DNA of 64,000 nt. Source: Alteraurantiacibacter aestuarii. Lineage in GTDB: Bacteria; Pseudomonadota; Alphaproteobacteria; Sphingomonadales; Sphingomonadaceae. The position numbers and the translations under genes were made by a program. Below, piece after piece: positions 10,501-17,436 of this stretch (positions are counted from its first letter, which is position 1; each line of letters opens with the position of its first letter). The notes under the pieces were generated by a model. The model saw only the letters and a list, made by a program, of their open reading frames with translations. It was not told where the DNA came from and made no database searches. The stretch covers positions 496,001-560,000 of the forward strand of contig NZ_WTYY01000002.1 of the NCBI RefSeq assembly GCF_009827405.1, written 5' to 3'.

Positions 10501-11502
10501 GACGCCCAGCTTGCGGTTGAACAGCAACCTGAGTGCCCGATCAGCATTGGCATTACCTTGGGATTTCCACAGCAGGAACATCGGCACTGAACGACGATTG
10601 GGATTGTCGCTCAGGAACTGTTCGAAATGCTTCATGATTTCCTGTTCGGACATGCCCAGCCCGACAAACAATATGGGATTGCCCGACAGGATCGTGCGCA
10701 ATCCATATTCGAACGGGAGCCTTGAAAAACCATTCTGCCAATAAAGATCGCGGTAGTCGCGCCGGGAGACGATCATGGTCTCTGGGCAATCCTTGCGCCC
10801 GTGGAGGTGCAGAATGCGGCAGCGCGTATCATCATCATGCAAGGCAAAACTGATGAGCTCTGCACTTTGCTTGCGCCCCAGAACCTCGCTCACTACCGGA
10901 CCAAAACCGGGAACCACGCGCTTCCTGACCGGGCCTTTGCCGCCAAAGCAGCTGTCAAGGATGTCCTTGCGTTGTTGCCCATCCTTCCCGGATTTGTCCT
11001 GCGGCCCGACAAATGCGGTCCACTCATGCTCAAGATCATAGTTGAGTGTAATTATCCGGCGCAGGCCCAGATCGTGTATCAGTGCGGATGAAACATCGGG
11101 CAGATGGCCAAAATCTTTCAACGATTTTGGCAATGCGAACTTGCTGGCCAGATCCTCGCGATTCTTGTTGAACGCCTCTACGTCCACATGCCGGTCAAGA
11201 TGCGCACTGAGTTCCGCAATATCCATCAGATCGGTATCGTCAAACTGCCGATTATTGTCCGCCATCATTGCCTTGAGCTGCGCGACGAGCTGCGGATCCT
11301 TTTTTTCAACAGAATCCAGATACCCGGCGCTCATTGAACCCCAGCTGTCATATCCCAGATGTTGCGAAGCATAGGAGCCGGTGAAGGCAATCATCCGGCC
11401 ACTGCGCAGGGCGATGGCAAACTTTTCATAGGCCCGCCGCCGCAACCGATTGGAATCGGCCTGACGATTGAGCAGATATGTCTGAATATAGGCTCCGTCC
11501 AT
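7573..11502 (-). CDS. SIR2 - P-loop (STAND-like) - helical repeat protein, putative anti-phage NADase
   Basis: 1309 residues. ATG at 11502 with a GGGGGG ribosome site 5 nt upstream. Residues about 30-310 form a SIR2_2-type domain: TGSYASQ at 41, ITLNYD with Asn154, LHLHG with candidate catalytic His234, and ILFVGLGMSE near 277. Residues about 410-650 resemble a STAND/AAA NTPase. The P-loop is GKAGSGRGS (444-452), with Arg where Lys is expected, and the Walker B-like strand LVIIINGMERF (535-545) has Asn for Asp. Residues about 850-1300 are TPR-like helical repeats, a typical sensor arm. SIR2-STAND proteins (Avs5/DSR-like) degrade NAD+ on sensing phage. That role is inferred from architecture. 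The two altered P-loop residues suggest weak or absent ATP hydrolysis. It is divergent from the peptidoglycan hydrolase pair. Confidence 0.75.
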   Translation of the reverse strand: MDGAYIQTYLLNRQADSNRLRRRAYEKFAIALRSGRMIAFTGSYASQHLGYDSWGSMSAGYLDSVEKKDPQLVAQLKAMMADNNRQFDDTDLMDIAELSAHLDRHVDVEAFNKNREDLASKFALPKSLKDFGHLPDVSSALIHDLGLRRIITLNYDLEHEWTAFVGPQDKSGKDGQQRKDILDSCFGGKGPVRKRVVPGFGPVVSEVLGRKQSAELISFALHDDDTRCRILHLHGRKDCPETMIVSRRDYRDLYWQNGFSRLPFEYGLRTILSGNPILFVGLGMSEQEIMKHFEQFLSDNPNRRSVPMFLLWKSQGNANADRALRLLFNRKLGVSVLFDKEIAEISGKADEYVEALAKAPDEAISNGLRLELPLRYLAQWCRTTKAQLPVTDDIRNPQLKFKGGPERINIWHAEMKDPPSLADESAREVAAYLRGLPAMLVVTGKAGSGRGSWTETFATSLLNGRTNSTRVVVINGSFATETDSIFAILSGAYDGQTAFEEAQSRLTATMQMHSFLMKSVHSQLSAEPDGEVEELVIIINGMERFVAHNGTALSTELDMLIRFIPNAFAFMHPNMRRRLEKRLRLILVGSPRLLRYVGQVAPGSFKELQLVRDSEPKTSSIVDPETGEKFRITSDGPTFFEHLAGNLHLSASPPTSVDATVTRQEFLARVAEHVGKSRPNMAFAILRSLAFIGQPVERHVLAHVVATEQGKGNPETKDAFKDRIKEVDTELDWLIANGMVLNIESFPGQVRRVGMHKALVAEIRERYGVPLSDARLAAGFNLGLFAAQPLNSVLPEQEWHDELARMVDFLCGQYQDPSPVLPLLHHLAVQLRRDNQVELKSALLHDLTPPQIASMSSARQADCLRAALSLMRSYFSTSSLLMQGNHGLDVWLRNAPLTDHADRLRRLIRLHDQGSLLRGMMRAKCPPKDLDKLNKQLGSPAFYADDLCWLYNELGVVLVTQGKLIEAREALEQAQAINTKWIEFGERHHNWRRIAINLVQVSIDQGMIEGAEELLREVETAIENDARLVLSDKQWKSLPGGPYDSFRDYALRHFSKRGGSRSTRAVDQYFPANLFLGIGLVMGYRGVCQHLRGALAPAENYFKDAIRLMELLGEQRAFAIFQRHNVSLLRQLRKMDDALEAQRLCVSSAGPSRQTDIDHSGRIALGEHGYLASREQEQWHQAQMLPQLKETLRYATACDMYRLQIEALQQIAFLQLKLGDTDSAFEYVSDASAIAARNGFGLRKIGLRMLLGRILASRNEKDAARIILAEASKLGTRIGYARAAEVSEDELVKLEADRVDMPQAGTRRD

Positions 11503-11786
11503 TTGCCCCCCAGCATTTCAACCAGCGCCTCACGCGCCGCCAGGCATCGTTCCATGCCTGCCTGTAACTTTCGTTCCCGGCGAGTTTTGGAGCAATAGCC
11601 CACGTTTACAAGTTCTTATTGGTCACCACCGCTTGAAATTGGGAGCCTTCTCTGCTGAATTCACAATCAAGCGTCCAAGTGAATACTGCTGCGGCAGGAT
11701 GAATTTGTTTTGGCTTCATCAGAATTTTCATTACAAACCAGCCTATTACGAAAGAAAAGACCGTCAGGATTGCAGTGGAGCCAGAC
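11503..11786. promoter_or_regulatory. AT-rich divergent intergenic region
   Basis: 284 bases between the start of the SIR2-STAND gene (minus) and the start of the muramidase gene (plus). The part from about 11600 to 11770 is much richer in A and T than the flanking coding DNA, as expected for divergent promoters and for horizontally acquired DNA. I could not pick a convincing -35/-10 pair. A possible small membrane-protein frame lies within it. Confidence 0.45.
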
Positions 11787-11788
11787 AT
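11606..11788 (-). CDS. Possible small single-pass membrane protein
   Basis: A 60-residue reading frame from ATG 11788 (MSGSTAILTVFSFVIGWFVM start) with one clear membrane helix (residues 4-21), then a Lys-containing polar tail ending VVTNKNL. A GGGAAG site sits about 9 nt upstream. It lies about 100 nt upstream of the SIR2-STAND gene in the same direction, and its ATG overlaps the ATG of the divergent muramidase gene by 2 nt. The stretch is clearly more AT-rich than its surroundings. It may be a real partner of the SIR2 gene or only a chance frame in a promoter region. Confidence 0.25.
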   Translation of the reverse strand: MSGSTAILTVFSFVIGWFVMKILMKPKQIHPAAAVFTWTLDCEFSREGSQFQAVVTNKNL

Positions 11789-12422
11789 GGCAAATGAACT
11801 TCCCATAAGCCGCAAGCAGGCGATCAAGGCCACAGAATGGCTGATCGAACATTTCCGCTCACCGATGGAACAGGCCGTGGTCGGCAAGCCTTACCGGCTC
11901 AAGCATCTGTGTGCGATCGCCTGTCAGGAAACGGCTTACCGGTGGGTCGGCTGGATCGATCACCATGACCCGGCGACGATACTTGCGCGCTGCGTGTTCG
12001 ATGCCAGCGGCGATGCACCCAATTCGTCCCGAGGTGTCAGGCCCGTCAACGCAGCAGCCTTTCGCGCCGATTTTGGCGATGAATTTGCCCAGCTGCTGAT
12101 AGATGAGGCGAACAAATATCGCCGCCTGATGAACTGGTCCGCCAGGGACTGGCTCTACAAGGGATACGGCATCTTCCAGTATGACCTGCAATATTGCTAC
12201 ACCGATCCGGACTTTTTCCGGGAGCGGAAGTGGTATGACTTCGGCAATTGCCTGGCCAAGGTCACAGGCGAACTGGATGAGAAGCTCAAGGCCCAGAACG
12301 GTGACCTGTGGGAAGCGATCCGCGCCTATAACGGGTCAGGCCCGCGGGCCCGCGCCTATCGCGAGAACGTGAAGGAATTCACGCCAATCTGTGCCGAGGT
12401 TACCGGCGACGACCAGCCTTGA
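11787..12422 (+). CDS. Lysozyme/transglycosylase-like peptidoglycan hydrolase
   Basis: 211 residues from ATG 11787, chosen because GGAG lies 6 nt upstream; the in-frame GTG at 11775 has no site. The core looks like a lysozyme/SLT fold. AIACQETAYRW gives candidate catalytic Glu48. GYGIFQYDLQY matches the G-x-x-Q substrate motif seen after the catalytic Glu in SLT and goose-type lysozymes. AIRAYNGSGPRARAYRENV matches the closing 'AYN-G' repeat of transglycosylases. No signal peptide is visible, so export would need phage-like lysis, a secretion device or a partner protein. It is followed 50 nt downstream by the Tae4-like amidase gene, so the pair would attack both glycan and peptide parts of the wall. 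The enzyme class is an inference from motifs. Confidence 0.6.
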   Translation: MANELPISRKQAIKATEWLIEHFRSPMEQAVVGKPYRLKHLCAIACQETAYRWVGWIDHHDPATILARCVFDASGDAPNSSRGVRPVNAAAFRADFGDEFAQLLIDEANKYRRLMNWSARDWLYKGYGIFQYDLQYCYTDPDFFRERKWYDFGNCLAKVTGELDEKLKAQNGDLWEAIRAYNGSGPRARAYRENVKEFTPICAEVTGDDQP

Positions 12423-12472
12423 GCACGATGCCGGCACTTCGCTTGCCGGCAGCTGAAAAATGGGAGGTGACA

Positions 12473-12976
12473 ATGGCAATTTCATTCAAACAACTGCAGG
12501 CTGATTATCCGGCCCAGTATGCTGACGACCCGGACCGGTCGCGCAAACATCTGTACACCAATATTCTGGGCGGCGGATTTGCCGATCTGGTCGATCATCC
12601 CGACTACCAGAACACCTGTGCCATACGCATGTCGGTGGCGTTCAACGCCTCGCCGTCGCCGGTCGCCAGGAAATACGGCGTTGCCGACGGTAATCACAAG
12701 GACAAGAACGGCAATCACATCATCATCAGGGTCCGCACTCTCCAGACCTTTCTGGAAGATGTGCTGGGCGCAGAAACCTGGGGCATGTCGAAGCAGCCGG
12801 GCACGCCGTTCAATTTCGCCGACGTGCCGCGCAAGACCGGCATACTGATGTATCACGCCAATTTTTCGGACGCTTCAGGACACGCCGATCTGTGGAACGG
12901 CAAGGGCTGCGTTTACAAATGCCCCGTGCCCCACGTGGCCAAGGCATTCGATTTCCGCCTCTGGGCCGTCAGCTAA
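12473..12976 (+). CDS. Tae4-family peptidoglycan amidase
   Basis: 167 residues from ATG 12473, with GGGAGGTGA directly upstream; a TTG at 12419 would overlap the previous gene. The sequence follows the type VI amidase effector 4 pattern along its whole length. LGGGFADLV leads to NTCAIRMSVAFN with candidate catalytic Cys49. GHADLWNGKGC then gives His137 and Asp139, followed by the C-x3-C pair Cys146/Cys150 and a closing LW motif. Tae4 enzymes cleave the D-Glu-mDAP bond of the peptidoglycan stem. No Tai4-type immunity gene and no type VI secretion gene is visible in the window. The pairing with a muramidase suggests a wall-lysis cassette. Family is confident from motifs; delivery route and target are unknown. 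Confidence 0.82.
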   Translation: MAISFKQLQADYPAQYADDPDRSRKHLYTNILGGGFADLVDHPDYQNTCAIRMSVAFNASPSPVARKYGVADGNHKDKNGNHIIIRVRTLQTFLEDVLGAETWGMSKQPGTPFNFADVPRKTGILMYHANFSDASGHADLWNGKGCVYKCPVPHVAKAFDFRLWAVS

Positions 12977-12986
12977 TTCGCCAGCG

Positions 12987-13010
12987 CCGCCAGCACGATC
13001 ATGCTGGCGG
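12987..13010. terminator. Hairpin between converging genes, possible bidirectional terminator
   Basis: Perfect 9-bp inverted repeat CCGCCAGCA - CGATCA - TGCTGGCGG. It lies just after the amidase stop (12976) and spans the stop codon of the opposing giant-protein gene (12999). There is no T-tract, so it is a candidate rather than a classical intrinsic terminator. Confidence 0.4.
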
Positions 13011-16000
13011 AACCTTGACCCTGAAAAGCGGGCCGATGGTGACGATGCGCTCGGCCGGTTCCAGATCGGGCTGCGCAGGATCGATCCAGCGCCTGGGCGT
13101 GTTCTGCCGCGCCGCCTCTGCCGAGGCCGGCATGGTTACCCGTTCAACCTCCAGCAGACGGATAAAGCAATTGTCGGAAACATCGCCTGCATCGAGCACG
13201 GTCAGCTCCTCATCATCAACATCGACCTCACGCACATGCAGCGGGCGCAGCTGTTCCTCGCCATTGATATCGCGAATGATGGTGCCCACCACCGCGACCA
13301 GACCGGAAATCAGATAGGGCGCATTGTCGTCCGGAGCGTGGTCGCGATGCACCTCCTGCAAATGCTTGAAATAGGCATGGGCGGCAGTGTCTTTCGGAGT
13401 GAGCCGAATTTCGCCTGAATCCGCTTCCCTTGTCCATTCGCCGCTATCTTGCGAGCCGGGCACCATCGCGCGCATCTGCACCCAGATTTCTGCCGACCAG
13501 GGTGAAACTCGCTCACCCGAACCATCTTCCACCAATGCGGGATCAAGCTCCGTGCGCACGCGAATGCGCGCCATGGTCCCGGGTCTGAGGGCGTATTCCG
13601 GCTTTCCGCCGATCACGGGATCGAGCAGCGCCATGGAGAAATTCATGATGGGCGCCGATGCGCCCGGCTCCAGCGTAGAGCCAAGGATCGCCGAACAGGG
13701 CAGACGTGCCGTGCCCTGACTTGTGCCACCCGGAGTCCACAGCTGGGGATCATGACCATCCCAGCTTTCGCTTCCCGGATCGCGCGTGGCAATGCGGCTG
13801 CGGTGCACGGCATCGCCGGTATCTGGCGCGGTGAACGGATTGCCGTCACCGTCGCTGCTGACACCGTCCATGCCGACCATCAGCGCTGCTGTCTCGCCCG
13901 GCTCGGCAAGATCCTGATCGCCCACGCGCACCAGTCTGCGCGGGATTTGCTCTATGCAGATCTCAGCCACCAGCCGCTCGGCCAGACCGCCGCCGTGATC
14001 GGTATCGAACATCGGGTGGTCGAGGAACAGCAGTATACCGCCCGAAGCCGCTCCCGGTGCGGCGGTTGAGAACATCGGAGCGGCCACGGCGATGCGCGGG
14101 GTGGGCAATCTTGCCGCACCCCGGCACGCCAGCCCTCGCCCGCGCCAGCCGCCCAGCGGATCGCCCGTGGATTGCGCTCCATTGGTTGCAGCAGAGGACA
14201 GGCGTGATGACACCTGCAGCTGCGCTTCAGTAAAGCCCAGTGGCCTGCGCAAGGCATCATACCGGCTTGTCAGGCGGCATCGTATCCGCATGTATCCGGC
14301 ACCGCGATCGCTGCGCTGGCCCAGGGCAAAAAGCTCGTCCTGCGCAAATGCACTGTGCTGCACCGGCGGTTCGGCCAGCCCGGACAGGCCGCGTCCGGAG
14401 AAATAGTCCTCCTCGAACTCCACGAAATCCTTGCTGCGTGCAGCATTCGGCCTCGGCCCCACCTCCTCCAGCTTGGTGAAATTCCGCGGCAGTCCGTCGG
14501 GCAGCACCGGACCCCCATCCCAGATCCACGCCTGCCGTACCGTCTCGATCCGGCCGACATAATCGAAGGTTTCGTCATCCATTTCGGGAGACAGGCGCGC
14601 GATGGTGACGCCATTTGCGTCTTCTATGCGCATGGCCTTCCACACCGCCTCTGGCGTGGGCATGTCATCGGTCGCTGGCAGGCATTCGAAGGCCAGCACG
14701 GCGGCGCCAAATTCGCGATAGGGCTTGCCCGCGATGGCCCGGCCCAGATCACCAAAGCGCCGATCCACGCCCTCCTCGAAGAAGCCGCTGTCCACCACCG
14801 TGCGGATTTCGACCAGAAACTGCTGGCCCGCTGGCAGGGTGATAGCGAGTTTCTTGCCGACAACAGACAGGTCGGCAACCGTAGCCGGATCAACGGAAGA
14901 CGTGCTTGTGGCCTCTATCCGCTCACCGGCCGCCAGCGCGATATGTTTGGTATCTGCGATCTCCAGCCTGGCGCTTTTGCTGATCCGGTCGGGCTTGATC
15001 GCCCAAAGACGCACAACCACGCCGCCGTTACCGCTGGCCGCACCGGCCACGCCCGAAACCACGGCCGGGTCATCGACTTCTTCACTTTGCGGGCGTTCCT
15101 CCATGAGGCTTGCGGTAAAATCGCCGTCGCGCCGCACCCAGTACTGCCAGACCAGCGGATCGCTGACGTAGCCTTGCGTGCCTTGCTGGCCGAGCGCGAG
15201 CGAAGCGGGGGCAATGGTAAAACTGACCGAGCTTCGTTCTGCCTCCCGCCCCGGCAATGCCAACGGATCGAGGAACACCGTGGCAGCTTCCCGGGCAAGG
15301 TCCTGTGCTGCCTGATCCGGACAGTGGGAGAGATATTCCTTCCACAGCGGGCGCACCAATTTGTCTTCGCGGCGGCCCAGAGTCAGCGGCCTGTCCTGCA
15401 TATCCGCCCGATGGTTGAGCAGCCGCGGCGCACCCGGCTCCAGCGTTCGCAGCGGGGTGTTCTGCTTGATGATGGTCCTTTCAACACCCTGCGCGGCGGC
15501 AAATTGCGCCAGCATCTCGCCAGAGAATACCAGCGGCTGTTCCGGATCGCAGAATGCCGCCGGCATGGCACCGCCCAGCCCCTGATATCCGATCACGGTC
15601 TGATAGGTGCGGCCATAGGCAATTTCCGGCAGCGCATCCCCGGAGCCCGCAGGTGGCTGGCACAGAAAGGTGAACTGCGGCTCGAACGGCTCCGCCTCAT
15701 CCTGTTCAACCGGATTGCCGCGATCGGCGAACGGGATCATGCTTTCCCCGCGATAATGGGCGATGGCCTGGCGCGTCTCTTTCCCCGCCACATCGACCGT
15801 CAGATCGAAACTGACCGGGATCGGAACGGTGCAATCGCCGAACGGCAGGGACACCCCGTCCTGACCCTTCTGCAAGGTGACGCTGGCCTTGTTGGCAAGG
15901 ATGAAAGGACCCTGATCGCCCTTGGAGATATCGCGCACGGCAAGGCAATAGCCATCGACGATCTCGTGTATCTGGCCGGCGGCCTCATCTGCAAAGATCG

Positions 16001-17420
16001 CATCGGCCATGTGCACAATCCCGGTTTCTGCGACCCTGTCGACGCCGGGAGCAGCATCAAAGACGCTCTTCACAAGCCCTTCTGCCATGGTGTTGAGGCG
16101 CGGTAGCCACGCGGCATCCAGACCAAGCGCCGCCTGGACCTGCGGCCCAAAATTCTTGCGGAAAGCATCCATCGCCTGCTTCCGGTCATCGCCGGCTGCA
16201 GCGCATTCTGTCACGATCACTTCCAGCAGTCCGCCCTTGTGCGTGGCAATCGCAGTGCACATGCCACTGTCGCGCAGGGCGAGAATATTCTCGCTGTTGT
16301 TGAGCCAGTTCGATGCCAGATCGAAAATCGCCTTCGTCTCTGGCTTAGGGGGAGGGAGGACAGAACGCATCGTGGCAGCAAACATGGAGAGAAGCCCGTC
16401 CGCTTCGTAGCGTTCACGGATTTCTCCTGCTGTCGGCAGCGACGAGCTTGCAGGCCCGGAAATTTCAAGGACGATAGCCTTGGCAAGTCCGTCGTGCATC
16501 ACCGCCAGCCTGCTCGCCCATTCATCGGCGAATTTCATCTCCTCAGATTTCAGGTTGAAGAAGACGGCACCGGACTGGCACGCGCGCACCAGTGTTTCAT
16601 CGGTCAGGCCAGCAAGAAGGGACATGACCGCACTTTCCAGATTGTCTCTGGTCAGCGGAGCAGGCGCGTGATCGTCATGCATGTCCAGAAACCGCCCGAC
16701 GGGATCGAGCGCCCGGCCCAGTCTGACCGCCAGCTGCGCCAGCCAGTTATTCTTGGTCTGCCAATCTGCGGGATATTTGACCAGCCGGGTTATGCCGTTG
16801 ATCGGTTCCTTCCAGGATTTCAGCTCAGCAACCGGGATATCGGTATCGCGCTCTATGATGACCTTGACCCGAATCGTTCGGCCATCGACGTGAAGATCGC
16901 CTGTCTGGTCGCTGGTGAAACGGGTTCCGCCAATCTCAATGGAATCCAGATTCGGGAGTGCCGGCTCATCCTCGCCAAAGGAGAACAGATAGGCCAGTCC
17001 CAGGCCGTGGGATATTTGCGGTGCAGCCCTCGACAGCTGGATCAAAACTCCAGGCCAGCGCGGATCTTCCTCATCCTCCGTGGCCATCTCTTCATCGTCC
17101 ATCTGCGCGCCGGTGGCAGACATATCCAATGTCAGCAGGTGCCTGCGTTCCCAGTCGATTGCGGTGAGCAGCGCGTCAAGCGGGGGACAATCAGCGACAT
17201 GGCCAATGGTGTTGACAGGGGACGCACCCGACCACGTGCACAGCCATTTCCACGGCTTGAGCATGGCATCGCGCACATCGGCATAATCTGCCTCATCGCC
17301 AGCCGGATCATCGCTGGTGAGCACCGGGAACAGCGTCAGCCCCATGTAACTGTGGCCCACGCCCGCAGGATCGGTCGAACACGGGGCAGTTTCCATCTGG
17401 ACGGTCAAAGTGAAGGTCAT
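12999..17420 (-). CDS. Giant protein of unknown function (1473 aa), second gene of a two-gene operon
   Basis: Start taken as ATG 17420 (MTFTLTVQMETAPC), with GGGAGGA 9 nt upstream. A longer frame from 17519 would overlap the upstream gene and begin with Arg/Ser-rich nonsense. No signal peptide, membrane helix or known catalytic motif was recognised. The protein mixes acidic helical stretches (MDDEEMATEDEEDPRW near residue 105) with long beta-rich parts. A Gly/Asp-rich segment (FLDHPMFDTDHGGGLAE) lies roughly at residue 1150. It begins 16 nt after the stop of the 2258-residue gene, so the two are almost certainly co-expressed. Size and composition suggest a structural or scaffold protein. This is not an assignment. 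Confidence 0.8.
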   Translation of the reverse strand: MTFTLTVQMETAPCSTDPAGVGHSYMGLTLFPVLTSDDPAGDEADYADVRDAMLKPWKWLCTWSGASPVNTIGHVADCPPLDALLTAIDWERRHLLTLDMSATGAQMDDEEMATEDEEDPRWPGVLIQLSRAAPQISHGLGLAYLFSFGEDEPALPNLDSIEIGGTRFTSDQTGDLHVDGRTIRVKVIIERDTDIPVAELKSWKEPINGITRLVKYPADWQTKNNWLAQLAVRLGRALDPVGRFLDMHDDHAPAPLTRDNLESAVMSLLAGLTDETLVRACQSGAVFFNLKSEEMKFADEWASRLAVMHDGLAKAIVLEISGPASSSLPTAGEIRERYEADGLLSMFAATMRSVLPPPKPETKAIFDLASNWLNNSENILALRDSGMCTAIATHKGGLLEVIVTECAAAGDDRKQAMDAFRKNFGPQVQAALGLDAAWLPRLNTMAEGLVKSVFDAAPGVDRVAETGIVHMADAIFADEAAGQIHEIVDGYCLAVRDISKGDQGPFILANKASVTLQKGQDGVSLPFGDCTVPIPVSFDLTVDVAGKETRQAIAHYRGESMIPFADRGNPVEQDEAEPFEPQFTFLCQPPAGSGDALPEIAYGRTYQTVIGYQGLGGAMPAAFCDPEQPLVFSGEMLAQFAAAQGVERTIIKQNTPLRTLEPGAPRLLNHRADMQDRPLTLGRREDKLVRPLWKEYLSHCPDQAAQDLAREAATVFLDPLALPGREAERSSVSFTIAPASLALGQQGTQGYVSDPLVWQYWVRRDGDFTASLMEERPQSEEVDDPAVVSGVAGAASGNGGVVVRLWAIKPDRISKSARLEIADTKHIALAAGERIEATSTSSVDPATVADLSVVGKKLAITLPAGQQFLVEIRTVVDSGFFEEGVDRRFGDLGRAIAGKPYREFGAAVLAFECLPATDDMPTPEAVWKAMRIEDANGVTIARLSPEMDDETFDYVGRIETVRQAWIWDGGPVLPDGLPRNFTKLEEVGPRPNAARSKDFVEFEEDYFSGRGLSGLAEPPVQHSAFAQDELFALGQRSDRGAGYMRIRCRLTSRYDALRRPLGFTEAQLQVSSRLSSAATNGAQSTGDPLGGWRGRGLACRGAARLPTPRIAVAAPMFSTAAPGAASGGILLFLDHPMFDTDHGGGLAERLVAEICIEQIPRRLVRVGDQDLAEPGETAALMVGMDGVSSDGDGNPFTAPDTGDAVHRSRIATRDPGSESWDGHDPQLWTPGGTSQGTARLPCSAILGSTLEPGASAPIMNFSMALLDPVIGGKPEYALRPGTMARIRVRTELDPALVEDGSGERVSPWSAEIWVQMRAMVPGSQDSGEWTREADSGEIRLTPKDTAAHAYFKHLQEVHRDHAPDDNAPYLISGLVAVVGTIIRDINGEEQLRPLHVREVDVDDEELTVLDAGDVSDNCFIRLLEVERVTMPASAEAARQNTPRRWIDPAQPDLEPAERIVTIGPLFRVKVPPA

Positions 17421-17436
17421 CGGTCTGGATCCTCCC

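Noticed and set aside
14355-16106. Long plus-strand open frame (583 codons) opposite the 1473-residue protein
   Set aside because: Antisense shadow rich in His, Arg and Gln, with no ribosome site and no recognisable motif.
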